The notes under the pieces were generated by a model that saw only the letters and a list, made by a program, of their open reading frames with translations, was not told where the DNA came from and ran no database searches. The position numbers were made by a program, and so were the translations under genes. Shown one piece after another: positions 1 to 11,731 of a stretch of DNA of 64,000 bases (within the stretch, counting starts at the first letter, position 1; every line of letters begins with the position of its first letter). This DNA comes from Dipodascopsis uninucleata var. uninucleata (taxonomy: Eukaryota > Ascomycota > Lipomycetes > Lipomycetales > Lipomycetaceae): positions 372,001 through 436,000 of the forward strand of contig JAJLTO010000009.1 of assembly GCA_030568195.1 (NCBI GenBank), written 5' to 3'.

Positions 1-56
1 AGCTAGCTTCAACCAACGGGAGCAATAAACGAGAAGGCTTCAGCATTTTCACTTAC

Positions 57-230
57 GGCAATCGATTGATTCTCGATGACATTCTGAGGGAGTATATGGC
101 AACCCATGGAATCTACAGGAGCCACAATACTCCCTCTCATGGACAGAAGATGTTTTCGAAGCTGCAGCCATCTATCACGCAGTTCCAACGATTTTTTAGT
201 TGACAGCATCGCGGAGTTCTCTGAACTCAT
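57..230 (-). CDS. 5' exon of an unrecognised gene cut by the left edge
   Basis: An ATG at 230 opens a 58-codon reading frame that runs left to a good donor (GTAAGT at 51-56, just after an Ala codon). Read without splicing it stops at once (TGA at 9-11), so an intron leading out of the window is the better reading. The peptide is moderately basic, with a patch LRDRWLQLRKHLLSMRG that could form an amphipathic helix. I do not recognise a family. It could also be a complete 73-residue protein or a chance frame. The next gene on the right lies 2.4 kb away. Confidence 0.35.
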
Positions 231-2680
231 TCCGTAACTATAACAAGATTAGCTCTCGGCAATAATAAGCCATGAGAGTAATAGCGAGTAGCCTTAAAGG
301 CTCTTAAAATATGGCTCTTGCAAGCAAGATGAAGACGATTGGCTTAGTATGGAAAATTTAGTGACCACTGAAATATTAAAAAAAATCTCGAAGTTGGCGA
401 AAAAAAAAACTCGAACCGGCCCCCTGAAAATGGCATTGAATCGGTTCATTAGCTTGTCCTCACGATTATAAAATATTCCGACCCGGATTGCTGCGAACCA
501 AGTTCAACTAGTAGCAGACCTAAAATTTATCTACCCTAAGATTTTGTTATCAGGTACGGTTACATTGTGACTAGGAATTTGTGATTTTCAGCCACAACTA
601 CCTATAAACTCGCAAGTGACATATCACGGGATTACAGATAAACCGTAAAGCAGTTATATAAAAAATACGCATGTATATGCAGACTCTCAGTACTATTCGC
701 ATATTTATTAAACTTAATATGTATAGTCGTGTGATTAGTGATTTGTATAATTGTTTTGCTGATATACAAATGAGACGCCAGATCTTATAATGAAGCGATT
801 GCTTCGTATGTATAAGACGAGCTATTTTGTTAAAGTATCAAATATATTACTTCGTCAATTGTATTTCAGTTGAGATTACCGTAAATAAGTATAGGAATCA
901 TCATCAAATTTCTAGTTAGCAACTACGTTGATATCTGGAATCCTCCTCTAAAGATCTATGATAGGAGTCTATATTAGGTAATCATAAATTCAAAGTACTA
1001 CGCCTATTTTTGCTATTCTAGACTATATGGCCTACGTATATTTAATGTAAGATTGCTGCTAAATGAATATTGTAGATTGATAAAGTAATGTGTCACACAT
1101 GCGGATACTATTTATTGGCGTAAGAGAATGAAGATATATACCAACCGTATATTGTTTACGCTTGCTTTCACCAGTACTTGTCAAAATATGAAAGTTGAAC
1201 TCACCATAAATGCGCTGCTTGTCAGTTTTCTTATTTTGTTGTACCACCAGTATAGACCTATTTCTACGAATCAGTCACTCATAGACTGAAACAAACAAAT
1301 CACTGCTATCTAGCGTCAATATACGGTATACGGTATCGCCAATCTCCGATACTCGATGTTGAGCAGGAAAAGGTATCACAGAATATATCATCGGTGCTCC
1401 GCATTGCCTGCTGCGCATCACTCATGACCAATACGAGAATCATAAGATCATCAAATGGAGTAATACTAGTTAGTTATAAATAGCTATAGGCTATAATAGT
1501 AAAACCTCCTTACGTGGGTTAGGCGTTGTATACAAGTTTCAGATACAAAATTTCGTCATTTCTCGGGTGAACATTGACAAGTTGCGGTAACTCTGAATAC
1601 CAGCTCCCTTCGCATAAAGCTGCGTGCATCTCAACTTATTTGATATAACCTTCAAAGTACATAATATCGTTAATTTACTTCTTACGTATGGGAGGAGTAA
1701 TGAAAGAGATTCACGATAAATTTAGAGAGAGTATTTAGTAAGATTAACAAATAGCTTATAAGCATGAACAAAATATCGACAGTATATCAGTCTACCAAAA
1801 AAGAAAATAATATAGATATGAGATAACTAAGAAAAAACACAAATAACAAGAAACAAGCATATAATAAAAAAAGTAAAGCTATTAAAATCGATTCACCAAT
1901 TAGTCAATAAAAAGCAAGACTAAAGCGCAAAGAACTCTACATAAAGCAGAAAAGCTAGGCTGAAGAGACTAAACTGAACCAACAATAAAATACGTGTATC
2001 TCATGCTGATGATCCCTGCAACTGATAATACATATACATTAAACTCATATTACCAACGAAAAAACACGTAACGGATTAGAACGCCTCTGTAAGTAAAATA
2101 AATAATAGTAATAATGGAATAGTTGATTAGGAGAGATGGGAGATAAATAACGAAACACAGTAGTAAAAATTCATAACCACACAAAGGAAATGCTATAGTT
2201 TGCATGTTTGAAAGTCTATATAATACAGACTAGTCTATGATAGTCGATTAGTCCAACTCGGACTAGATGTAACAGGTCGTATAGAGGAAAGGGAAAATGA
2301 TGATGCTAAATCCACCTATAAACACCACCAGCAACACCTAAAAACAACACCTAGAATATATAATAATAGATGTCACGTCTGAGTGGTTAGAAAGGAAATT
2401 AATTAAATGTGAATATTGGCCTCAAAACCGAAATCTATAATTTTAGGTGACAGTGGCCACTAAGCGTTGTACAAAGTCCGAAGATATATCATTTAGAGGC
2501 CATGTCAGAGGTTGCAAGCAATTTAAAATATTCAGCTACTGTATGTATATGTCTGCAAAAATTAACCGAGAATGTACGTGCTATTAATATAGGTGTTGCT
2601 ATCGAGTAGGTAGCAGAAGTTAAATATCGTTGTTGGACTAATCACAAACATGACCAGCCAGATTAGACGTCACAAAACTA
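231..2680. other. AT-rich gene-free stretch
   Basis: About 2.4 kb of AT-rich sequence with stops in all frames and only short frames without start context or family signal. I see no RNA gene, tandem array or terminal repeats. It separates the edge exon from the 3' end of the ubiquitin/AN1 gene. Confidence 0.5.
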
Positions 2681-3581
2681 TTATACCTTGCTGGCGACAG
2701 TCTGCTCCTGCTGAAGTTTCAATGCGTTTCGTCTATAGAAGCCAAATTAGTCCATCTATATCTAAAGATAAAAATCAAAAATAGCAGTCAACAGAACTAG
2801 ACAACGTATGATCGTAGAAAGTCCGTCCGCTAACTAACATGTGATGACCACAAAATATATCACTTACTCATGAAGCTGCTGTTTGCAGTTTTGTAGACCA
2901 GTACACTTGTGATCCTCTAGCAATCTGTGCTTAGAGCAAAAATGTCCATCACAGAAGGAGCAGTCACCGACAATCCGCAGCGGAGCAGAAGTGCAGGCCT
3001 TAAATGAGCATCGTTTCTTTGACGGGCCGCCACCTCGCAACCGCAAGATAAGATTTACTATAGCACCTTCAGTAATATCGTAGTCCTGGATACAAGCGTC
3101 ATCATCTAAGACAGCACCCTTATAAACTAAGCGCTGGATAGACGAAGGAATATGCGAAGCTTCCTCAATCGAGCTCTTGATGAACTTGATGCTGTCGTCA
3201 TCTTTAATAGAGACAGGAAATGCTATAAAGCAGAAACAAAGTTGTTAGCATATTAGTGATAATACACCTTACTGTGAGGTGACCTGCTCTAACTCCTTTT
3301 CTGCTGTACTCATAATGCTAAAGCTATCTCAGATTGTGTAAGCTACTATTCCACAAGAGCGGGTAGAGTTTCCAACTCCGATATTAGAATCTTCCATTCA
3401 ATAGAGCTTGCAGAACGCCCGCCACAGGCATCTATAGTGCGAGACCGCAGCAACAATAGGAGGACAAGGCAGACATAGATGGAAGAGTATGACACCACTG
3501 ACGAAGGTCACAAGAGTTGCATGCAGCATATTATTGGTACTACTTACATTTACCATCGACGGTTTTAGCGTAGAAGTGCAT
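2681..3581 (-). CDS. Ubiquitin-like / AN1 zinc-finger fusion protein
   Basis: Three exons on the minus strand (3581-3548, 3222-2868, 2732-2681) give 146 residues. Residues 1-76 are a ubiquitin fold of exactly ubiquitin's length: it starts MHFYAKTVDGK, keeps QRLVYKG in the middle and ends LRLRGG. Residues about 77-125 are an AN1 zinc finger with the ligand order C-x4-C, C-x2-C, C-x4-C-x2-H-x5-H-x-C and the family phrase IVGDCSFCDGHFCSKHRLLE. The tail RNALKLQQEQTVASKV is also AN1-family-like. Introns 3223-3547 and 2733-2867 start GTAAGT and end TAG; the first has a GCTAAC branch site. K6, K11 and K27 of ubiquitin are kept; K48 is Ala and K63 is Glu. Such proteins (ZFAND4-like; related to yeast Tmc1/Cuz1) are linked to the proteasome, Cdc48 and proteotoxic stress. 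That role is inferred here from family only. Confidence 0.9.
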
Positions 3582-6434
3582 ATTGTATTTACTGTAAGTG
3601 ATAAAACGTATTAACGATTTAATAGAAATAGAGATTCAAGCTATAAAGCTGCTGAGGTGTTCTTGAACGTCTTCTGACGAATATTGCTGTAGAAAAATGC
3701 AGTGGAGAAATGGACTGATATGTTTATATATAAAGAGGAAGAGAGTAGAAGGGAGTGGAGCCTTTCAGAGGCAATAGTTCTTATGTTATATATAAAATGG
3801 ATTACTATGCTTTAGCGCACATGTATACATATATAGTAAAAACGAACTCGACGCCTCTCGTACAATTGCTCATGTGTACGCGGGACGGCCGGCCTAACCA
3901 GCGTGGCGGTGATTAACTAACCATTTTAAACCACTTTCCAGTATTTGCCTCTGGGTGGCAATGTGGCGGTGATTCTCATTAGGCTTATAGATTTTCCTTG
4001 TTTGGAAAGCTTCCAGAACTGTTATCAACATTAACTACAGTTATGCATTTGTGCCATATTTCTAGATAATGTTCCAGCATCGGTCGTTTTATTGGATAGT
4101 GCTTACTAACTCCTAGATAAGAGGGGCGCCGCAGAGAAACGGCCATTTAGCAGGTTGCATATGTTGAAGACACGTCGTAGAACGGTAAAGTAGAAGCATA
4201 GTAGATTTAGTCATCTTATCAGCCATGATAGCTCGCTCAGAGAAGAATTGTCTATGTTTCTTTGCAAGATTTCGTAACGCTATAATGCGCTGGCTGTAAG
4301 CAATTTTCTTGATTGAATGTGTCGACATGCATGCACCTGTGCATTTTCTCAAATAGTGAGCCAAAGCGATCAGCTTCGTTATCGGGTGCGCTAGGCGCTG
4401 TTTCGCCTGTAATCGCGTGATGTGCATCTGAAGTGCCCAGTTTCTGCGGCTGTAACGACTACCCGGTCGTCCTCATCCCTCAAGACTATTAGGCTGTTAT
4501 AATGTTGGCTCCTGTAGGAGGCAAATGAAGGCCGCGCGCTAGCGCGCTCTGTCCCGCAAGTCTCATCTGGCCATTCCGGTCTCGGGTCGTCCGGATCGCC
4601 CAGTCTATCTGCCCAGTCGCTGTATCTCTAGTCAATAGTACAGAGCTCTATTCATCCGGCCACTTGGGCTATACAAGCAGCAAGCCGTAGCCTGCCCTGT
4701 ACTGACTAAGGTGTTGTGCTGCTGGTCGTCTCGAGATTCATACCCTAATTCTCATGGTTCCAAACCCTTGGACTCGTGCAAAACTAGCGCTGCTGACCGG
4801 CCCCCATCATATTCACTGGTGCGGCGCAGCATCAAGCCAGTCCGTGACGCCTGGAAGATCTATATACATGGTTCTGATGGACATGGCCACCGATTAATCC
4901 TATAGGGTGGCATTATGATCTATATCAATAGCTGTCTTAATCTCATGTATCAAGATTTACGTGGTCATGAATATTCGCGAGAAGCGCGGCGGACAAGTAT
5001 TTGTCGCATATGGTCCGATAGTAGAAGATATACACAACTTTGCAATCAGCAGCCAGCAGATGTATGTAATATGCACAAAAATAATTTCTCTAATACGTAG
5101 ACATCATATTTCTCATATGGTTAGCCTGTGTTGTTAGTCGTTGTAAGTAAGCAATGAAAAGGGAAAAGAAGAGAAGGGCAGGTACGTGCTAATTGCACTT
5201 AATCCAACATCCCACCATGAACGAGTGGATTTATATAGTGTGCTCATTATTTTGGTTTGCATGTGAACGTCGTTGAAGGCAATTTATAGCTATCCAGGAA
5301 GCGACATCAAGGGTAACCTTGCATATACAAATATTTACATAATTACGCTGCTTCTCAGCCACTATCATTGTTCTACTAGTTTATCTGTTGATTGTCCGAA
5401 TTATAAGTAATTGACTCTAGTAACTATTGCGTATGTCGCTGATCTAGGGAACCAGGCAGAACAAAATCTAAGAAAAGCCTATTATAGACCTTTGCTAGAT
5501 CTGTCTAAATAAACTTACAGCTCTTTTTTTCTATTTTATGCTTTCTGTTAATTGAATCATCATATTCTTGCAACTGCCAAACGTTAGCTAGTTTTAAAAA
5601 TTTTGTAATGAGCAAGTTGGTGGTATCATAGGAATTAAAAAAGGAAAAGAAACGAAAAAGTAAGCCACTGGTAAGTATTTTCGTATATCTTAGTCAAGTG
5701 CATCGGCTTGTTGCAGTCCCTACATGTGCTTTTCTGAAAGGAGCTTGGAACTTTTGGAAAAGAAAAAGAGAATAGAATAGCATCTAGTGACTCTTTCAGA
5801 CTAAGCGCGTACTCGCGAGAGTTATGGATGAAGAGCACTGTTTTGCATTTAATGAAGCTAGACAGCTTACGTTAAATCAGCACCGAGAAAAATTACAGCA
5901 TGATTCATGGAGTGATAACATGCTAATTATCTTAATTATATGAGAATAGCTGTCTAGGATTTATTACCCAGTCCTCCGTGATTTTTTTTGTTTTAATTTC
6001 AATATTCAGACTAATCAGGCTTTTCGTCCGAAGGTGGTCGGTTTGTAACGACAAGTTTGGGAATAATTTAAGGTAATGGCTGATCTTCTACTATTTACTA
6101 TATATGTTTAACTGACAGAAAAACATGGTTGGCTTTATAAAATAGTTTTTTTATCTAGACGCATCTGATATCTAAATTCTCGGACGCTGAAACTCGACGA
6201 TCGTCTTGTCTACATAGAAGCTGTGTTTAAGAATACTGATCTCAACCACTCTCCTGCAAGGCTGATCGCTGAGACAAGTAGTAAAAATACTTCTCGAAAC
6301 CCCCAAAAAATAAAATTTTGAATAGTGGAGGGAGGGGGTACTTAAATCGGATTCATATAGACAAAATTCGTCGTGGAAATAGTGACAGAGAAGCTGGAAA
6401 CTAATCGGATTTGCACAAGTCAGAAAACTCGGTC
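3582..6434. other. Intergenic region with a GC-richer block (about 3860-4900)
   Basis: This is the space upstream of both the ubiquitin/AN1 gene (minus) and the lipase gene (plus). About 3860-4900 is clearly richer in G+C than its surroundings. It contains a 14-bp perfect palindrome (4534-4547), a repeated 12-mer gtggcggtgatt (near 3903 and 3963) and a 104-codon ATG frame on minus (4427-4113) that is basic and matches nothing I know. The remainder is AT-rich without recognisable features. Confidence 0.45.
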
Positions 6435-9239
6435 ATGGATGTTGTCGTTCATTCCGATGACAGCGCCTTCAGCTCCCCCACGCTACTTCCTCCAAGGATT
6501 GCTAAGCTCGTGTCTGCTGTATCTAGGTCCTCCACCATCTCTCTCCGTCTTGGAACTTACATGTTTGAAACATTACTGAACTCGGCTCGTCTCGGTACAC
6601 TAACTTCAATTGACGTTTCCAAGCGTGCTGTTGAAAGGCTAGTTTTTATGGCTGAAGAGGATGTACCAGATGGCGGCATTTTTACACATATGGGTGTGTC
6701 TGTGATTCATAAATCAACGACCCTTGCTCAACTATTTGCATCGGCGTCATTTCATCTGGCGACTTCAACACTCTCCACCGCTAGCAACCTCGCACAAGAT
6801 TCAGTGCATGTGATAGATAGCATTTTCGGATCCACCGAGTCGTCTAGGGCTATTGCATCAATCATAGCCCTCATCCGTCGAGAACTTGGAGACGGTGCTG
6901 GCTTATATGCACTCGTTTCTGGTTTAACATGCTTTTCGATTTTACAGTCTCGAGGCTGGCGGAGAACTGCGAGAAATATCGAAATGCGAGTGCTTTGGGA
7001 TGTCGTCGTGCTAGACACTGGTGAAACTCGCACACTTGAGAACAAAAACTCGCAAGTCGGTCTATATGATGAATCGTCTGTCCTGGGAAATATCTCACCA
7101 GATGATCATGTTATTATTAGTACTGAAGAGGTAACTACAAAGACAACAACTGTCGAGGTTATTGGTACTACTGCCGAAAATAGCAAAGTAACTATTCCCG
7201 AAAATGCTGTTGTCGTAGAGGAAGAAGTCGATAATCGTGAAGGAGAGTCCTCGAGGTACAAAGTAATGTTTCAGAGCATTAGCCGAAGATGCAATCGGAA
7301 ACAAGGCAGTGGCAATGAGTTCTCGGAGTCCGCTTCTATCGGTAGCTCGGTAACAAATGGTGGGCAGCTACCATCCCAGTCCGACGCGAGGATTTACGAG
7401 TTAAATGACAATTTAGATAAAACCAGCGATATTGCTAGCGATATTTCTCCTGGCTCTCAGATACAATCTTTTTCTAATGTTATAGGTACTAGAGCTCCGG
7501 ATAGTCTTAGTCAGAATACTTATACTCCTAGTATTATCACTTCTGTGGAAACAGAGATGTCAAATGGAGATGAGTCTATTATTGACGATAATGATATGCT
7601 TATTGAGCCTGATGGATGCAATTCACCTGTCAGAAGCATACATTACGACGAATGTACATTTACTCCTGACTACGTTGGAAAAGACCCCGAAAGAGTTATC
7701 TCAAGGCGAGTCTCTAAGAGTATTAAGTCCGCTGACAATCAGACTTCTAAGCGTTTGAGCACTTCGACAATACCAACTTTTAATGCACCAGGAAAACCTA
7801 AGCTTCCGCGTCGTGGATCTTCCGCGGGGACATCTGGTCCATCAACCCCTTATCATCAGCGCAGTTCTCATAATGTCTTAAGTCACAAGACTAGTAGTGG
7901 AGACCTTCAGCAGGGTTCGTCAAGTTCTACCTCGTCCCCTATTATGGCAAGGCCCAATGGAACTTCCAGTGGTTCTGTTCGCCGTCGATCGTCATCTATC
8001 TATACTCTCAAGACCACGCAGTCTCAGACTTCTCTTGTACTTGACGCCAGTGAGACGCCTCAGATGCAGAGTTTTCCGCCTGGTCATGTGTGTAGTAATT
8101 TGGCAAAGTATATGCGTTTTGCTTCGGCTTCATATGGTCAGTCTTTTATGCGCTTGTTAGGACTTGGACTAAAAGATCGGATGTTTCCCACTAGTGACTC
8201 GCATCACGTTGAGCATCATGCTTTTGCACACCATACAGGTGTAGGCTTAGATCATATCTTACTTTCGAGCTTCACAGACTCAGCAATTGACAAATCAGGC
8301 GGAATTTCACTGGTTCATTTTGTTGCTGTAGACCACGCGAGCAAGATTGTAGTATTGACTATTAGAGGCACGTTGGGTCTTGAAGATGTTTTGACTGATC
8401 TCACTTGTGAGTACCAAGACTTTGAATGGCTCGGAAAGATTTATAAAGCGCACCGTGGTATGCTGAGATCTGCCATGTTACTGAAGCGTAAGTCTAGCAG
8501 AGTATTGATGACGATTAAAGTAGCTCTTGAAGAACTTGGTCCTGATTACGGCCTAGTGATATGTGGGCATTCTCTGGGCGGCAGTGTTGCAGCATTACTT
8601 AGTATTCTTCTCTCAGAGCCTGGTCCTGGAGGTGAATATTATACTTCGTCATCTAGCAACCTCCCGCCCGGACGAAAGATTCACAGCTATGCTTTTGGTC
8701 CTCCAGCGACTATGTCCTCTGATCTTCGCAAACTAACTATGGGCCTAACTACATCGGTTGTATATGGTCTTGATATAGTGCCTTGCCTTTCTCTCGGCGC
8801 ACTACGAGATTTGCAAAATGTTGCGTTGGCTTTTAAGTCTGAAAAAAGAGGACTTGTGGACCAGATCAGGCGACGAGTCTTGTCGAAATTAGCCTCGCCA
8901 AATGGCGTTCTCTTTGATGCCCAAGATGATGAGTATCTTTGGTCAGAACTAGAGAAACTTCGAGCTTGCATGAATAATGAAAAACTTGTTCCTCCTGGTG
9001 AACTTTACCACGTAACTACTAGTGAAGTATTTGAGACTCATGATGGAAGAACAAGAAAAGCCACTAGAGTGGTAGGTAGAGTGATTATTGATGTCGACAA
9101 GCGATTTGGCGAGCCTATATTCGGACGCGGCATCTTCCACCATTCTCCTGTTTACTATGAGCGTGCATTAGATGTGTTAGAGCGGGGAATATGTGAAGGT
9201 CAGATTGATGATGGTTTATTCAAGAAAGAGCAAGGATGA
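6435..9239 (+). CDS. Class 3 (diacylglycerol lipase-type) lipase
   Basis: Single-exon, 934-residue protein; I chose the ATG at 6435 because the frame upstream of it has no ATG. The N-terminal third is conserved-looking (LLPPRIAKLVSAVSRSSTIS). The middle (about 250-530) is a Ser/Thr-rich, low-complexity and probably disordered linker. The C-terminal part is a Lipase_3 alpha/beta hydrolase: VVLTIRGT before the core, the nucleophile elbow GHSLGG with Ser713, the likely acid in GLDIVP (Asp780) and a likely His in ELYHVTT (His859). The expected activity is hydrolysis of acylglycerols, by analogy with sn-1-specific diacylglycerol lipases. No signal peptide is evident, so an intracellular, membrane-associated enzyme is more likely than a secreted one. 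The substrate cannot be fixed from sequence. Confidence 0.85.
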   Translation: MDVVVHSDDSAFSSPTLLPPRIAKLVSAVSRSSTISLRLGTYMFETLLNSARLGTLTSIDVSKRAVERLVFMAEEDVPDGGIFTHMGVSVIHKSTTLAQLFASASFHLATSTLSTASNLAQDSVHVIDSIFGSTESSRAIASIIALIRRELGDGAGLYALVSGLTCFSILQSRGWRRTARNIEMRVLWDVVVLDTGETRTLENKNSQVGLYDESSVLGNISPDDHVIISTEEVTTKTTTVEVIGTTAENSKVTIPENAVVVEEEVDNREGESSRYKVMFQSISRRCNRKQGSGNEFSESASIGSSVTNGGQLPSQSDARIYELNDNLDKTSDIASDISPGSQIQSFSNVIGTRAPDSLSQNTYTPSIITSVETEMSNGDESIIDDNDMLIEPDGCNSPVRSIHYDECTFTPDYVGKDPERVISRRVSKSIKSADNQTSKRLSTSTIPTFNAPGKPKLPRRGSSAGTSGPSTPYHQRSSHNVLSHKTSSGDLQQGSSSSTSSPIMARPNGTSSGSVRRRSSSIYTLKTTQSQTSLVLDASETPQMQSFPPGHVCSNLAKYMRFASASYGQSFMRLLGLGLKDRMFPTSDSHHVEHHAFAHHTGVGLDHILLSSFTDSAIDKSGGISLVHFVAVDHASKIVVLTIRGTLGLEDVLTDLTCEYQDFEWLGKIYKAHRGMLRSAMLLKRKSSRVLMTIKVALEELGPDYGLVICGHSLGGSVAALLSILLSEPGPGGEYYTSSSSNLPPGRKIHSYAFGPPATMSSDLRKLTMGLTTSVVYGLDIVPCLSLGALRDLQNVALAFKSEKRGLVDQIRRRVLSKLASPNGVLFDAQDDEYLWSELEKLRACMNNEKLVPPGELYHVTTSEVFETHDGRTRKATRVVGRVIIDVDKRFGEPIFGRGIFHHSPVYYERALDVLERGICEGQIDDGLFKKEQG

Positions 9240-9958
9240 CACTTCGCATTCACTACACTTACTGAAACATCCTCTAATTTTTTATTTTCTCATATGTATT
9301 TTTATAGTGCTTTAGAGATTGCCACGCCACTGAATATAGAAGTGATACATGAAATATGATTTTGGCTCAGCTCACTATATTCTTTAAAGAGCCTGCTGAT
9401 TAATTTTTTCTTGAGGCATGCCGTGTCTAAAACTGTTACTAATGGTACAGTTGAATTTGTTATAGGTTTATACAGTTAAAAATAGTGTTTAATACTTGCT
9501 TTTATAATGCTATTAATTCATATGTTTTGGTTTTATTTCGTTCTTTTATATCCTTTTGGTTGTTGAAAGCAAAGTAAAGGACAAGTACAGTAAATAATAC
9601 TTTATACTTCAAGAAAATGTATGATGAACTATTTGTACAGAAATAGTGATATGTTATAAACGCCAAGATTTAGTCTGGTATGATAGAAATAGCTGATGAA
9701 TAATTACTATGGATACAATTCAATGGCTTCTTTATATATATAGCGAGCAGCATTGCCGTATATATCAGAATAAAAGGAAAGTAAATTGATGGGATTGGCG
9801 AATATGTACATACAGACTTCAAAAATAAGTTGAATTTTTAGTAGAATTAGCACTTTGTCTCTACTTACAAGAGTAAATCTACTTCTATTGATACATGGAA
9901 ACCATTTTCCTGATTGCGAAGAATACAGTCCTATACAGTCGATAACTAAATTTTACGA
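9240..9958. other. Convergent intergenic spacer
   Basis: AT-rich 3' flanks of the lipase (plus) and RPB8 (minus) genes. No further gene or RNA was recognised. Confidence 0.5.
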
Positions 9959-10457
9959 TCATCGTCGAACGAGCAAGTAGACAGTTTCCTGCCTTAAGGA
10001 TGCAAGTTTTTTGTAACCTCCTTCTAGGCACAACAACAAACCACCAAAAGATACATAGGCAGCACTAACGAAAATTAACTATTAACATTCACCGATTTTG
10101 ATCTCAAATATATATATATATATATATAACTTACATGTTCTCGTTCTTTCCCTCTTCAAATTTGTATACAGTGCCATACATGACATAGTCGTAGTCGTCA
10201 GCAAGACCCCTCTCACCAGGCTTAGGTTCTCTCCATCCTGATGTGGTACTAGACGACTCTGGGATCAATGACAGGGATTTCGCAATCGCAATTGAAAGGA
10301 CCTCTCCCTGGCTAACGGGAAAGAGCTCTGTGTTGAGATCCAGCGTCAGATGAATATCTGACGTGTTCGAAGTACCGGTAATTCGTGAAACACGGTCATA
10401 TCGTTTTGAGTCAACAGTCGTGACAGTGAACAAATCATCAAACAACAAGCTAGACAT
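9959..10457 (-). CDS. RPB8: RNA polymerases I, II and III subunit Rpb8 (RPABC3)
   Basis: Two exons: 10457-10135 and 10064-9959, 142 residues. The intron (10134-10065, 70 nt) starts GTAAGT and ends TTAG, and the junction codon becomes Ile. Exon 1 carries the family signatures LFDDLFTV near the start and [18 protein letters not shown] before the junction. Exon 2 supplies the conserved C-terminus, with [13 protein letters not shown] and the terminal YLLVRR. Rpb8 is an essential OB-fold subunit shared by all three nuclear RNA polymerases, and 142 residues is the usual size. The intron contains a (TA)n microsatellite directly behind the donor. The gene is divergent from SEC7 across a 1.27 kb spacer. 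Confidence 0.96.
10105..10129. repeat. (TA)n microsatellite inside the RPB8 intron
   Basis: About eleven TA units lie immediately downstream of the RPB8 donor site (in gene orientation) and take up roughly a third of the 70-nt intron. Seen directly in the sequence. Confidence 0.9.
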
Positions 10458-11731
10458 TCTTTCGGTATATTACTGCTAATATGCTCTCTTAAAAGGCTAT
10501 TTGATACTATAGACCTTCGTTCGAGAGATCTTTGAGTTTATCGGCTAGCAGTCCTAAGCGTTGTCGATAAAAAAAATGCTACGTTATATATCGAGTCCCT
10601 ATTCTATATAACTTGTGTACGACAATCAACAACCGAAGATACTCTTAATATACAACTGCTCGTCGAACACAACGTTTTCTATCCTGAAAACTCGAGTATA
10701 ATGACTAAATCAGCTCGCGTTTTGCCGTATCAAATGTTTTAAAATTTGTTCTCGATTTCTTGTTTTTATTTTTTCCCTTCACAACGCTTGGGAAGATGTA
10801 TATAACCCTAACATCATTTCTCTGTGTAGTCTATAGTGTATTATATAATATAATAGATAAGATTATTTAATTACACTACAAAGAGACACTCGACGTTGCG
10901 GAACGTATGCGAATTAGCATCTACTCTTCGAGACGGAAGGGAAATTATAGATGCGAGATATTAATAGGATGACCATGTATGTGACAAGGATCATGCTTTT
11001 CCGCGAACAGAGTTAGAGAGTTCGATATGAAGCGCCGATGAGTGGACTTGAGTGTATTTGTGCCAACAAGGCGAATCAAACAAGATTTGCACGATGCTTT
11101 TTCATACGGCCATCTAACTAATTAATGGCTATTTCTAGCTTCATACGATTGTGTACAGATCCATTCTTTTGTTAGCTTCAAACTACGTGCCCTGAGTGTA
11201 CAAGAGTTTTCGATTACTTGAAGTACATCTACAATTGCTATTGCTTGCTTTGTTTTGCAATATTGATTCCAGACTGCTGTCCATAATTAAATAAATATTA
11301 GTAGTCCATATACTAGTCACAGAAAATAGCAAGCACCATACCATTAATGCCGATAATATATTCTTGCAAATTGTATCCGGAATACTAGGAGGCTTGTAAG
11401 CATTCTTTAAGGGAAACATCACGTAACTAGCTTCTACATAGTTTTCGGAGTTTGTATTACATAATGCAGAACGCGAGGGTTTCGAGCCAATAAATATTCC
11501 GTGGCTACTTGAAATAGCTGTGGTGAGTATGCGGCGGTGCAGCACAGTATAAGCCACGTAATGAAGAAGCTGTGCGCCCTGCTCGCGCTTTCTTCTGATA
11601 TAGCGGATACCCCTTTGGAAAGAAGAAACTAGCGGTGGAAAAGAAATCGGGGATAGCAAACAGCGGTCCGAGGTAGCATAGTATCAATAATATAAATTGT
11701 AATAGGTCATAGGAAGAATCAATTCGATCCG
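10458..11731. other. Divergent promoter region RPB8 / SEC7
   Basis: 1.27 kb between two divergent housekeeping genes. A 158-codon minus-strand frame (11659-11183) begins with TTG and has no recognisable domain, so I did not call it a gene. No RNA gene was seen. Confidence 0.45.

Noticed and set aside
1320-1425. Short minus-strand ATG frame of about 39 codons
   Set aside because: Too short, no continuing exon found, no family signal.
4113-4427. 104-codon minus-strand ATG frame
   Set aside because: Basic sequence with no recognised family, in the GC-richer block; no splice or neighbour support.
6373-6579. Short plus-strand frame overlapping the lipase start
   Set aside because: Out of frame with the conserved lipase; starts with a non-ATG codon.
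11183-11659. 158-codon minus-strand frame upstream of SEC7
   Set aside because: It starts with TTG, has no domain, and lies in the promoter region between two divergent genes.
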